18,191 bases of DNA, taken from contig CAIXAY010000106.1 in NCBI GenBank assembly GCA_903917505.1, positions 1 through 18,191 on the forward strand, in the 5' to 3' direction. Under the pieces are notes generated by a model. It saw only the letters and a program-made list of their open reading frames with translations, searched no databases and was not told where the DNA came from. Origin of the DNA: an uncultured beta proteobacterium (GTDB lineage: Bacteria; Pseudomonadota; Gammaproteobacteria; Burkholderiales; Rhodocyclaceae). The stretch's first letter is position 1; each line of letters starts with the position of its first letter. Below are positions 7,763-15,333 of this stretch, piece after piece. The translations under genes were made by a program, and so were the position numbers.

Positions 7763-8545
7763 TCAGGCCGGCGCGCCCGAATCGAACTTCAATTCACGCA
7801 TCAGGGCGCGCGCCCGGCACAGGTCTTCCCAGGCCTTGGCCTTGTCCGGCAGGGTACGCAGCAGATAAGCCGGATGATAAGTGACGAGCACCGGAATCAT
7901 CCGTTCGCCGTCGCGATAAGCCAGGGTCTTGCCGCGCAGGCTGGCCAGCGAACCCTCCGCGCCGAGCACCGCCTGTACCGCGGCGCGGCCGAGCAGGACG
8001 ATCAATTTGGGCTCGATCAAGGCGATCTGGCGCTTGAGGTAGGGCGCGCAGGCGGCCATTTCAGCGGCCTCCGGCGTGCGGTTGGCAGGCGGACGGCATT
8101 TCACGGCGTTGGCGATATAGACGTCCTTGCCGCGCCGCAAAGCGATCGCCGCCAGCATCGCGTCGAGCAGTTTCCCGGCCTGGCCGACGAAGGGCTCGCC
8201 TTGCGCGTCCTCCTCGGCGCCCGGACCTTCGCCGATGAACAGCCAACTGGCCGCTTCGTCGCCGACGCCGGGAACCGCCTGCTTGCGCTGCGCACAAAGG
8301 CCGCAGGCACGGCAGTCGGCGATGCTCTGCCGCAATTGATCCCAGCCCAGTTGTGCGATTTCCGCTGCGCGCGGCGAATCGCCAGGTGGCGGTGCAACAC
8401 TCGCCGGCGCCAATGATGCTTCGGCCGGCGGCAGCGCCGCGACAGTGGCGCGGGCTGCGCCATGCGCGGCGGCCGGCCGTTCGCGCCGCTGCCACTGCGG
8501 CGACAAGCCCATCTCGTCGAGCATTTGTTTGCGGCTCAGGGTCAT
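7763..8545 (-). CDS. Uracil-DNA glycosylase, family 4 (iron-sulfur)
   Basis: This enzyme removes uracil from DNA in base excision repair. The product has 260 residues. Residues 1-70 are a poorly conserved Ala/Pro-rich extension. The domain then begins with C78-x2-C81, and C150 ([11 protein letters not shown]) and C166 complete the four ligands of a 4Fe-4S cluster. The active-site motif [20 protein letters not shown] is at about 105-124; many relatives have GEAPG. The second motif, [10 protein letters not shown], is near 223-232. The ATG overlaps the rimI stop by 4 nt (ATGA), so translation is coupled in tsaB-rimI-udg. E. coli has no family 4 enzyme and relies on Ung. The long N-terminal extension could be a linker or protein-binding tail. 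Confidence 0.93.
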   Translation of the reverse strand: MTLSRKQMLDEMGLSPQWQRRERPAAAHGAARATVAALPPAEASLAPASVAPPPGDSPRAAEIAQLGWDQLRQSIADCRACGLCAQRKQAVPGVGDEAASWLFIGEGPGAEEDAQGEPFVGQAGKLLDAMLAAIALRRGKDVYIANAVKCRPPANRTPEAAEMAACAPYLKRQIALIEPKLIVLLGRAAVQAVLGAEGSLASLRGKTLAYRDGERMIPVLVTYHPAYLLRTLPDKAKAWEDLCRARALMRELKFDSGAPA

Positions 8546-9018
8546 GCCGACACCTCGTCAAGGGCGTGCGCCAGCACCAGGGCATTCTCGCGACCGCCTT
8601 CGGCCGGGTAGTAATCGCGCCGCATGCCGATCTGCTGAAAGCCGAAATGCCGATACAGCGCCAAGGCTTTCGCGTTCGACGGGCGCACCTCAAGCAGTAG
8701 CCGCTTCGCCCCGCCGGCGCGCGCCACCCACATGGCGTGGCGCAGCAGCCGAGCCCCGAAACCCGCTCTCTGACGCTTTTCGGCCACGCTGATCGTCAGG
8801 AGATGCGCGTCATCGACCGCCAGCATGACAACGAAATAGCCGGCAAGCTCGCCGTCGACCCGGCATACCCAGCAGCTGTAGCCGCTCGCCATCGAATCGG
8901 TGAAGTTGCCCAGGCCCCAGGGAAAGGGACAGACCCGGTATTCGATGCGCAGGACTTCCTCGAGGTCGCCGGCGTGCATCGGCAACAGTTCAATCTGCGG
9001 CTGGAGCACGGCGCTCAT
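8542..9018 (-). CDS. rimI: Ribosomal protein S18-alanine N-acetyltransferase RimI
   Basis: RimI is a GNAT acetyltransferase that uses acetyl-CoA to acetylate the N-terminal alanine of ribosomal protein S18. The product has 158 residues, close to the usual 148-160. The acetyl-CoA binding motif is visible in RQRAGFGARLLRHAM. The catalytic region is LLEVRPSNAKALALYRHFGF, carrying the conserved glutamate and tyrosine, followed by GMRRDYYP. The ATG shares one base with the tsaB stop (TGATG), and the stop overlaps the next gene by 4 nt. The tsaB-rimI pairing is widespread in bacteria and supports the name. Another GNAT substrate cannot be excluded from sequence alone. Confidence 0.93.
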   Translation of the reverse strand: MSAVLQPQIELLPMHAGDLEEVLRIEYRVCPFPWGLGNFTDSMASGYSCWVCRVDGELAGYFVVMLAVDDAHLLTISVAEKRQRAGFGARLLRHAMWVARAGGAKRLLLEVRPSNAKALALYRHFGFQQIGMRRDYYPAEGGRENALVLAHALDEVSA

Positions 9019-9704
9019 CAGGCTTTTCCTCCGATGGCCAAGCGTTCGAGCACGGTTTTCGCCACCTTGTCGCGCACATAGAGCGGCACGGCATCCGCCG
9101 GATCGAGCCGTTCGCCGCGCTCATAGCGCGCCACGGCGAGGCGGGCGACGGCTGCCGCGCTCGGCATCAGTTCGGCTTGCCAGGTGCTTGCAAAAGGAGA
9201 CAGCCGCTCGCGCAACAGCGGGTAGGCAGCAAGACCGTTGCCGCAGGCCAGCCAGGCCTCGGATTCGGGCAAGGGCACGGATTCAGGCCGATACACGCCA
9301 ATCTCGCCGCGTTGCCGGCCATCCACGAAGAAGCCGAAATACACTTCGCCCATGCGCGCGTCGAGAGCGACGATGACGCGCTGCCCGCCGCTGGCCAGCG
9401 CCATGGCGTCCAGCGTGCCGACCGCGACGAGCGGCAAATCATGCGCAAACGCAAGCCCCTGCGCGACACCGCAGGCCACGCGCAAGCCGGTGAAGGAGCC
9501 GGGGCCGCTGGCGAAGGCAATCGCATCGAGATCGGCAAAACTCAGTCCGGCCTCGCGCAGGACCAGGGCGGCAAGCGGCAGCAGGGTTTCGGAATTTGAC
9601 AGGCCCGACGGACAGTCATGCGCGATCAGTTCGCCGTCGTGCCACAGCGCGACCGAACCCGGGTCGGTCGAAGTTTCAAGAGCCAGGAGATTCATCGCTC
9701 GCAT
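9018..9704 (-). CDS. tsaB: tRNA t6A biosynthesis protein TsaB
   Basis: TsaB is the scaffold that pairs with TsaD, and with TsaE and TsaC, to make N6-threonylcarbamoyl-adenosine at position 37 of ANN-decoding tRNAs. The product has 228 residues. The N-terminal LLALETST strand, the SGPGSFTGLRVACG motif and the VIVALDARMGEVYFG segment are all present. The C-terminal DPADAVPLYVRDKVAKT is typical of the family. TsaB is a degenerate ASKHA-fold protein without its own catalysis. The ATG at 9704 has a plausible AAGGG site 4-5 nt upstream; the ATG at 9695 (MNLLALETST) fits family alignments slightly better. It heads the tsaB-rimI-udg operon. Confidence 0.94.
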   Translation of the reverse strand: MRAMNLLALETSTDPGSVALWHDGELIAHDCPSGLSNSETLLPLAALVLREAGLSFADLDAIAFASGPGSFTGLRVACGVAQGLAFAHDLPLVAVGTLDAMALASGGQRVIVALDARMGEVYFGFFVDGRQRGEIGVYRPESVPLPESEAWLACGNGLAAYPLLRERLSPFASTWQAELMPSAAAVARLAVARYERGERLDPADAVPLYVRDKVAKTVLERLAIGGKA

Positions 9705-9727
9705 TCTACCCTTCCCGGCCCTGCTAT

Positions 9728-9741
9728 CGGCAGCTCTGCCG
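9728..9741. repeat. Small hairpin after pgeF
   Basis: CGGCAG-ct-CTGCCG forms a perfect 6-bp stem starting about 7 nt after the pgeF stop codon on the minus strand, in the 43-nt gap before tsaB. No T-run follows, so it is at best a 3' end or pause structure. Confidence 0.35.
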
Positions 9742-9747
9742 GCAGGT

Positions 9748-10515
9748 TCAGCTTGCCTTCTCGAGCCAGATCAACGCGGCCATGCGACCGGTCGCACCGT
9801 CGCGCCGGTAGGAGAAGAAACGCTCCTCTTCGCACACCGTGCAGAATTCGCCACCGTAGACGGCGCCAAGCCCAAGGCGCGCCAGGGATTGCTGCGCAAG
9901 CAGGTAAATGTTGGCCAGCCATTTGTCGGACGGCAGGGGCTTGAAAGCGGCATCGGCGTGCGCGTCGGCCGCAACAAATGCCGCGCGGACCTCGCTGCCG
10001 ACTTCAAAGGCTTGCGGACCGATCGCCGGGCCGAAATAAGCGAGCAACTCGGCTGGGGGGCGCCGCATCGCGGCGACCGTCTGCACCAGGACGCCGGCCA
10101 GCAGTCCGCGCCAGCCGGCGTGCGCCGCCGCGACGATGGTCCCGGCCTGATCGCAGAGCAGCACCGGCAGGCAATCGGCGGTGAGCACGGCACAGACTTT
10201 GTTGGCCTTGCCGGCAATCGCGGCATCGGCATCGGGCGGCGTGTCGCCCGGCGTGGTGGTGTCGGCGCTGACGACCGCCACGCCGTGTTTCTGATTGAGC
10301 CACAGCGGCGGTGCCGGCAGGCCGGCGACCAGGCGGCGCCGGTTTTCGGCGACATGCGCCGGATCGTCGCCAACGTGGGCGCCGAGGTTAAAACTGGCGT
10401 AAGCGCCGCGGCTGACGCCACCGCCGCGGGTCGTCACCAGGCTGCGCACCCTCGGCGGCTCCGGCCAGTCGGGAACAATCCAGTCCTCACTGCTCACAAT
10501 CGTCCCCGTCGTCAT
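9748..10515 (-). CDS. pgeF: Peptidoglycan editing factor PgeF (YfiH, laccase-domain family)
   Basis: PgeF-family proteins remove wrongly incorporated residues from cytoplasmic muropeptide precursors, as shown for E. coli YfiH. They were earlier named polyphenol oxidases because of multicopper-like activities. From the ATG at 10515 the product has 255 residues (E. coli 243). The metal-site residues are H77 (LNQKHG), C115 (TADCLPVLL) and H132 (AAAHAGWRG). NLGAHVGDDPAHVAENRRR and the C-terminal FFSYRRDGATGRMAALIWL are typical signatures. The start is uncertain. The ATG at 10515 overlaps the end of rluD by 29 nt, while the GTG at 10497 overlaps it by 11 nt and has GGGGA just upstream. The order rluD-pgeF next to a divergent bamD also occurs in E. 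coli. Confidence 0.92.
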   Translation of the reverse strand: MTTGTIVSSEDWIVPDWPEPPRVRSLVTTRGGGVSRGAYASFNLGAHVGDDPAHVAENRRRLVAGLPAPPLWLNQKHGVAVVSADTTTPGDTPPDADAAIAGKANKVCAVLTADCLPVLLCDQAGTIVAAAHAGWRGLLAGVLVQTVAAMRRPPAELLAYFGPAIGPQAFEVGSEVRAAFVAADAHADAAFKPLPSDKWLANIYLLAQQSLARLGLGAVYGGEFCTVCEEERFFSYRRDGATGRMAALIWLEKAS

Positions 10516-11620
10516 CGTCCGGGCCGGCGGCGTCTTCGCCGCGGACATATATCACTTCCGGACCGCCCTCGAGATCCTCGTCCCAGTCGTCATCGTCGTC
10601 GATGGCCGCGAGCGCCGCGAAGGCGCGCGCACGCGCGGCTTCGATCAGCGCGGCCAGATCATCGGGCAGGCGAGATTTCCACAGCATGGCCTTGCCGGTC
10701 GCCGGATGCACCAGGCCGAGACGGCGGGCGTGCAGCGCCTGCCGCGCGAACGCGGGGCCGGCCGGTATGCGGCTGGGACCACCGCCATAGACCGGATCGC
10801 CGACCAGGGGATGCCCGATCGACGTCAGGTGCACGCGGATCTGGTGCGTGCGGCCGGTTTCGAGCGCGCATTCGACGAGGGTGCAATCGACAAAGCGTTC
10901 GACCACGCGGAAATGCGTTCGCGCCGGCTTGCCGCCTTTGAGCACCGCCATTTTCGTCCGCTGCGTCGGGTGGCGGCCGATCGGGGCGTCGACGCTACCG
11001 CCGCGTTCAAGCTGGCCGCGCACCAGCGCCTGGTAGTAGCGCTTGACCGTGTGCGCCTGCAGCTGGCGCACCAGGTCGGTCTGCGCCTCGAGCGTCCGGG
11101 CGACGACCATCAGTCCGCTGGTGTCCTTGTCGAGGCGGTGCACGATGCCGGCGCGCGGCACCTTCTCAAGTTCCGGCGCGTAGTAAAGCAGCGCGTTGAG
11201 CAGGGTGCCGCTGGCATTGCCGTTGCCCGGATGAACGACAAGACCGGCCGGCTTGTCGAGAACGATCAGTGTCTCGTCCTCATGCACGATATTGAGCGCG
11301 ATCGCTTCCGGCAATGAAGACAACGTGCCTTCGTCGGGCGCTGGCGCGCATTCGATGCGCTCGCCGCCCCACAGCTTGTGTTTCGGTTCGCTGACGATCA
11401 CCCCGCCGACGGCGACCCGGCCTTCACGTATCCAGTTCTGCAGCCGGTTGCGCGAATGCTGCGGCTGCAGGCGGGCAAGAACCGCATCGAGGCGCTGCCC
11501 CGCGCAATCGACGGGAACGCTCAGAGCGAGGCCGGGGTTTGCGCTATAATCGTTGCGCTCGGCGCTGTCGCCGACCGCATCCTTGAACGGAGTAACTTTT
11601 CTCAGTGGATTCTTCATCAT
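10487..11620 (-). CDS. rluD: 23S rRNA pseudouridine synthase RluD
   Basis: RluD makes pseudouridines at 1911, 1915 and 1917 (E. coli numbering) in helix 69 of 23S rRNA. From the ATG at 11620 the product has 377 residues (E. coli 326). An S4-like RNA-binding domain covers about residues 34-105 (GQRLDAVLARL, SRNRLQNWIREGRV). The catalytic aspartate is D164 in HRLDKDTSGL, and KRYYQALVRG and ETGRTHQIRVHL follow. The extra length comes from about 30 unusual N-terminal residues and a very acidic C-terminal tail (DDDDDWDED and DDDDGDD). No start codon exists between the ATG pair at 11620/11617 and the S4 domain, so the start must overlap the bamD start. No good ribosome binding site precedes it. The assignment to RluD rather than another RluA-family enzyme rests on sequence plus the bamD/rluD/pgeF order. 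Confidence 0.9.
   Translation of the reverse strand: MMKNPLRKVTPFKDAVGDSAERNDYSANPGLALSVPVDCAGQRLDAVLARLQPQHSRNRLQNWIREGRVAVGGVIVSEPKHKLWGGERIECAPAPDEGTLSSLPEAIALNIVHEDETLIVLDKPAGLVVHPGNGNASGTLLNALLYYAPELEKVPRAGIVHRLDKDTSGLMVVARTLEAQTDLVRQLQAHTVKRYYQALVRGQLERGGSVDAPIGRHPTQRTKMAVLKGGKPARTHFRVVERFVDCTLVECALETGRTHQIRVHLTSIGHPLVGDPVYGGGPSRIPAGPAFARQALHARRLGLVHPATGKAMLWKSRLPDDLAALIEAARARAFAALAAIDDDDDWDEDLEGGPEVIYVRGEDAAGPDDDDGDDCEQ
11545..11550 (+). promoter_or_regulatory. Likely -10 box of the bamD promoter
   Basis: A perfect TATAAT lies about 69 nt before the bamD ATG, inside the 5' part of rluD on the opposite strand. No recognisable -35 is found 16-18 bp upstream. A transcript starting just downstream would carry a leader of about 60 nt. 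Confidence 0.45.
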
Positions 11621-12413
11621 GCGTAGTTTAGCGGTTATCGCAGCGCTTTTCCTTGCCACGCTCTTCGCCGGATGCGGACTGCTGCCCGACGTGAAGGATG
11701 AAACCGTCGGCTGGTCGGCCAATAAGCTCTATACCGAGGCCAAGGAAAATATGGACGACGCTTCCTACGAAACGGCGATCAAATATTTCGAAAAGCTCGA
11801 ATCCCGCTATCCGTTTGGCCGCTTTGCCCAGCAGGCGCAGATCGACATCGCCTATGCCTACTGGAAGTCGAATGAGCATGCATCCGCCATAGCCGCTTGC
11901 GACCGCTTCATCAAGCTGCATCCGAATCACCCGAACGTCGACTATGTCTATTATTTGCGCGGCCTGGTGAATTTCAACGAAGACCAGGGTATTCTCGGGC
12001 AGGTCAGCCGGCAGGACATGACCGAACGCGACCCGAAAGGCGCCCGCGAATCCTTCGACGCCTTCAGGGAACTCGTGACCCGCTTCCCCGACAGCAAATA
12101 CACGCCCGACGCCATCTTGCGCATGAAGTATCTGGTCAATGCGCTGGCCTTGCTCGAGGTGCACGTCGCCCGCTACTACATGAAGCGCAGCGCTTATGTC
12201 GCGGCGGTCAATCGCGCGCAGTACGCCCTGAAAAACTATCCGGAAGCGCCGGCCACCGAGGAAGCCTTGTTCATCATGGTCAAGGCTTACGACCAGATGG
12301 GCATGAACGACCTGCGCGACGACATCGAGCGCGTGATGCGCAAGAACTATCCGAACAGCGAGTACTACACGCGCGGCCTCGAACGCAAGGAGCCGTGGTG
12401 GAAGCTGTGGTAG
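11619..12413 (+). CDS. bamD: Outer membrane assembly lipoprotein BamD (ComL)
   Basis: BamD is the essential lipoprotein of the BAM complex. It sits on the inner face of the outer membrane and binds BamA and substrate beta-barrel signals. The product has 264 residues. The signal peptide ends LFAGC, giving a lipid-modified C19. Several TPR units follow: YTEAKENMDDASYETAIKYF, FAQQAQIDIAYAYWKSNEH, and a later AALNRAQYALKNYP-like repeat (here VAAVNRAQYALKNYPEAP). The motif DYVYYLRGLVNF and the block after RQDMTERDP are typical of BamD. The ATG at 11619 begins the signal peptide; the frame is open for 22 more codons but these are not signal-like. The gene faces rluD head to head, as in E. coli. Confidence 0.94.
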   Translation: MRSLAVIAALFLATLFAGCGLLPDVKDETVGWSANKLYTEAKENMDDASYETAIKYFEKLESRYPFGRFAQQAQIDIAYAYWKSNEHASAIAACDRFIKLHPNHPNVDYVYYLRGLVNFNEDQGILGQVSRQDMTERDPKGARESFDAFRELVTRFPDSKYTPDAILRMKYLVNALALLEVHVARYYMKRSAYVAAVNRAQYALKNYPEAPATEEALFIMVKAYDQMGMNDLRDDIERVMRKNYPNSEYYTRGLERKEPWWKLW

Positions 12414-12453
12414 GCCATTGAGAACAAGGCTTTAGCTTTTCCGGCGTGCGCCG

Positions 12454-14856
12454 CTAACTCGACTGCTTGATCGCCAGCAGCGCCTGGTTGCGCAGCGTTC
12501 GCAGCAGCGACAATTCCTTCTCGGAGATGACGATCTCGCCGGCGTGATCGCGATCGGCGTAGATCATGGCGACCGGATTGTTCTTGATGCACAGCGGGAA
12601 GATGACGAAGGTTCCGGCATTGACCCCCTTGCGAAACCATGCCGGAATGCGCGCGGCGATCTTGGCGTCATTGGTGTCGCTGATCAGGATGTCGACGCCC
12701 TTCGACAAGGCGGCGTGGAAGATGTCGGGCGTGAACACCAGCGAAAAATTGAAACGGCGCGTGATGTCGATCGCATCCGGCCCGAAGCCGAAGCGCCCGA
12801 GCATCGAATTATTGCCGGCATCGCGCACGCAGAGGATGACGCGCTTGAAGCCCTTGGCGCGGTACATGGTTTCGAGGATGATGCGCAGCACGTCGTTGAG
12901 CTTGAAATCCTCGACCAGGGTGTTGCTGATGTCCTGAATTCCGGCCATCAGGATGACTTCGGAATTGCCGACTTCGCTGCCCGCATCCAGCTCGCCCTCG
13001 ACCACCGGACTGCCCGGAGCGCCTGCCGGAACGACATCGGAGAGCACCGTCTCGGCGCCCTCATCGGCCACCGCCGCCTGCGCGATCGCTGCCGCCGCGG
13101 CGGGCTTGTCGCTCCACGATTTGATCAGCCGGCCGAAATTCGATTGCTTGAGGTTGATGCCGATGATCCTGGCGAACTGCGTGATTTCCTGAAACGATTG
13201 CTCCATCGTCTCGCGCAAGGCCTGCTCGCTGAGCGCGACATTCTCGCCAAAGCGTTCCTTGAGCTTGCGCAGTTCGACCGCCCGTAGCTCCGGCGCGACC
13301 TCGGCAATCATCGCGCACAGCGCGTTGGAAAAAGCCGCCAGGACGCGCATGCGCTCCTCGACGGTATTGGCCTTGCGCACATTGCCCGGCGGCAACTTGC
13401 GCATGCTGCCGACAATGAGGCTGGGAAAGCCCCAGCTGCGCGCGATGCCGATGCCAAGGTCTTCGAAGGAAATGCCGAGCACCTGCATCGCCGCGGCTTC
13501 CTCGCTGCAGTCTTTCTGCTCGATCAGGCGCTTTATCTTTTCGTTTTCGTCGGGGAAATAATACTGGCTGAGCAGGCGCCCGAGGTTGTGGAACATCGCG
13601 CAGATGAAAACCTGCTCGACCTCGCGCGATGCGGACTTTTCGGCAACTTCCTTGGCCAGCGTTCCGGCCAGGTAGGCGTGCAGGAATTCCTCCTTGAGGT
13701 GACCGGCGTTGCCCTTGTTCTGCAGGTGCTCGAAGATCGTCACGGTGATCGCGATGTTGCGCACCGAGTCGAAGCCGAGCACCAGCACGGCGCGCGAAAT
13801 CGTGCTGATGTTGCCGCCGCCGGCCTGCCGGTAATGCGCCGAATTGACGAGGCGCAGGATCTTGTTGGTCAGCGAGAAGTCCTTGAGGATCGAATTGGAC
13901 AGGTTGGCGATGCTTTCCTTGTCGGAGCCGGTGATCTTGTTGATCGTGCCGACCGATTCCGACAGGGCTGGAAAGTCGCTCTGGTGCCGCATGCGGCGCA
14001 ACAGGAAGTCGATGGTGCTTTGCTTGGCGTCGGCAGAGACGACGGGATCGGCCGGTTCCAGATAGCCGTCAAGCGCCTCGCGCATCTGGACGATGGTCGC
14101 GAAACGCTGCTCCGGATTGCGCGCGAGCGCTTTGTAGAGGATGCTGGCCAGATGATCGTCGATGGCGCGCGCCGCCGGTTCCGGCAAGACGATATCCTCG
14201 TTGCAGATCCGATTCATGACTTCAAGAAAGTTTCTGCCGTGGATCGCGCGCTTTCCGGTCAGCAGTTCGTAAAACACCAGCCCCGCCGAAAATACGTCGG
14301 TACGCTCGCCGCTCTGCCGCTGCGCTATGTATTCGGGGGCCATGTACACCGGCGAACCCATGAAGGCTTCGCCGTCGTTCGACTGCGTCTCGACGCGTGC
14401 GGCGATGCCGAAGTCCATCACGCGCGGCGTCCCGTCGGCGTCGATCAGGATGTTGCTCGGCTTGAGATCGCGATGGATGATGCCCGCCGCATGAGCGTGC
14501 GCGATGGCTTCGAGAACCGGGTGCAGGATGGCGATCGCCTGCACCGGCGACAAGGGGCCGCTGGCCTTCAGGTAATCGCCGAGATTGCGGCCGGGAACGT
14601 ACTCGAAAACGAGGTAGATATCACCGCCTTCTTCGCCGGCCTCGAAGATCGGGACGATATTGGGATGGCGCAACTGGCTGACCATGCGCGCTTCGGAGAG
14701 CAGCTGCTGATTCTTCGACGCATCGGCGCGCGTGAAGTGCAGGGTCTTGATCGCCACCTCGCGCTGCAGATGCGGGTCACGCGCCAGGTAAACGACGCTC
14801 TGGGCGCCTCGGCCCAGTTCGCGGATGATTTCGAAACGACCAATCTTCTCGTTCAT
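12454..14856 (-). CDS. Ser/Thr protein kinase fused to HDOD and GAF domains
   Basis: The product has 800 residues in three parts. Residues 8-265 are a complete Hanks-type kinase: glycine loop GRGAQS (15-20), ATP lysine K37, C-helix E55, HRDLKPSN with catalytic D130, DFG with D148, and APE at 173-175. Residues about 298-500 match an HDOD domain, an HD-like fold without the metal-binding pair (MFHNLGRLL in place of HD). HDOD proteins relay signals in motility, c-di-GMP and stress control. Residues about 640-795 resemble a GAF domain, a small-ligand sensor. There is no membrane span, so the protein is cytoplasmic. I start at the ATG at 14856 (MNEKIGRFEIIREL) because the kinase begins there; an ATG at 14907 would add 17 residues. 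It follows the DUF3293 gene by 54 nt and may share its transcript. Substrates are unknown. Confidence 0.92.
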   Translation of the reverse strand: MNEKIGRFEIIRELGRGAQSVVYLARDPHLQREVAIKTLHFTRADASKNQQLLSEARMVSQLRHPNIVPIFEAGEEGGDIYLVFEYVPGRNLGDYLKASGPLSPVQAIAILHPVLEAIAHAHAAGIIHRDLKPSNILIDADGTPRVMDFGIAARVETQSNDGEAFMGSPVYMAPEYIAQRQSGERTDVFSAGLVFYELLTGKRAIHGRNFLEVMNRICNEDIVLPEPAARAIDDHLASILYKALARNPEQRFATIVQMREALDGYLEPADPVVSADAKQSTIDFLLRRMRHQSDFPALSESVGTINKITGSDKESIANLSNSILKDFSLTNKILRLVNSAHYRQAGGGNISTISRAVLVLGFDSVRNIAITVTIFEHLQNKGNAGHLKEEFLHAYLAGTLAKEVAEKSASREVEQVFICAMFHNLGRLLSQYYFPDENEKIKRLIEQKDCSEEAAAMQVLGISFEDLGIGIARSWGFPSLIVGSMRKLPPGNVRKANTVEERMRVLAAFSNALCAMIAEVAPELRAVELRKLKERFGENVALSEQALRETMEQSFQEITQFARIIGINLKQSNFGRLIKSWSDKPAAAAAIAQAAVADEGAETVLSDVVPAGAPGSPVVEGELDAGSEVGNSEVILMAGIQDISNTLVEDFKLNDVLRIILETMYRAKGFKRVILCVRDAGNNSMLGRFGFGPDAIDITRRFNFSLVFTPDIFHAALSKGVDILISDTNDAKIAARIPAWFRKGVNAGTFVIFPLCIKNNPVAMIYADRDHAGEIVISEKELSLLRTLRNQALLAIKQSS

Positions 14857-14910
14857 TGCGCTCGCCGCCCTGATTCCGCATTCATTTTGCCGGAATGCCA
14901 TGTGCACATA

Positions 14911-15333
14911 TCACCGGATCGCCGCGTCCACATAGACAAGGCGCGGCACATCGCCGATGTTGCCACAAATACAGGCCAGTTGAGAAAACTCCGCGGCCAG
15001 CTCGCGCATTTTCTCCGCCCTCACCTGCAGCAGCAGGAAAGCGGGTTCAGCCGGCCAGTCGCCGTCAGGAAGATTACACGCCGGCAGGCAGGACCAGCCG
15101 AGTTCGCGCAGGCGTTCGCGCAAGCGCTGCTGGCGTCGCGCGTTTTCGCCGTCGTCGCGGATGGCGCCCGGGTTGCAGGCGGTCAGCACGCCCCAGCACG
15201 AGATATTCCGGCGGCGCAAGAAGGCGTCAAAGGCGCTGTTGGCGATGCCGATGCGCAGGTCGAAAACCCCCTCGGCGGTGTCAACGCGATAGGTCGTCGC
15301 CCGGAATGCGGCGTCAAGACCTGGCGCCTTCAT
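14911..15333 (-). CDS. DUF3293 family protein
   Basis: The product has 140 residues and matches the DUF3293 family, whose function is not known. Family signs are a YRVDTAEGVFDLRIG start, the block CWGVLTACNPGA followed by an invariant-looking GENARRQQRLRERL, and a C-terminal region around EFSQLACICGNIGDVPRLVYVD. I see no signal peptide or membrane span. Its ATG overlaps the rmuC stop by 4 nt (ATGA), so it is translated from the same message and at a linked level. The link with rmuC hints at a shared context, such as DNA damage handling, but that is inference. A longer frame extends upstream to 15915, but it is antisense-like shadow within rmuC. Confidence 0.83.
   Translation of the reverse strand: MKAPGLDAAFRATTYRVDTAEGVFDLRIGIANSAFDAFLRRRNISCWGVLTACNPGAIRDDGENARRQQRLRERLRELGWSCLPACNLPDGDWPAEPAFLLLQVRAEKMRELAAEFSQLACICGNIGDVPRLVYVDAAIR

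Noticed and set aside
9238..10941. A 567-codon open frame on the plus strand
   Set aside because: It is antisense to tsaB, pgeF and the end of rluD, all with conserved motifs, and its composition is Arg/Ala/Pro-rich without domains.
12425..12455. CGGCG-tg-CGCCG near TTTT as a terminator after bamD
   Set aside because: On the plus strand the T-run precedes the stem instead of following it, and on the minus strand the stem is followed by GAAAAG. It is not a valid intrinsic terminator in either direction.
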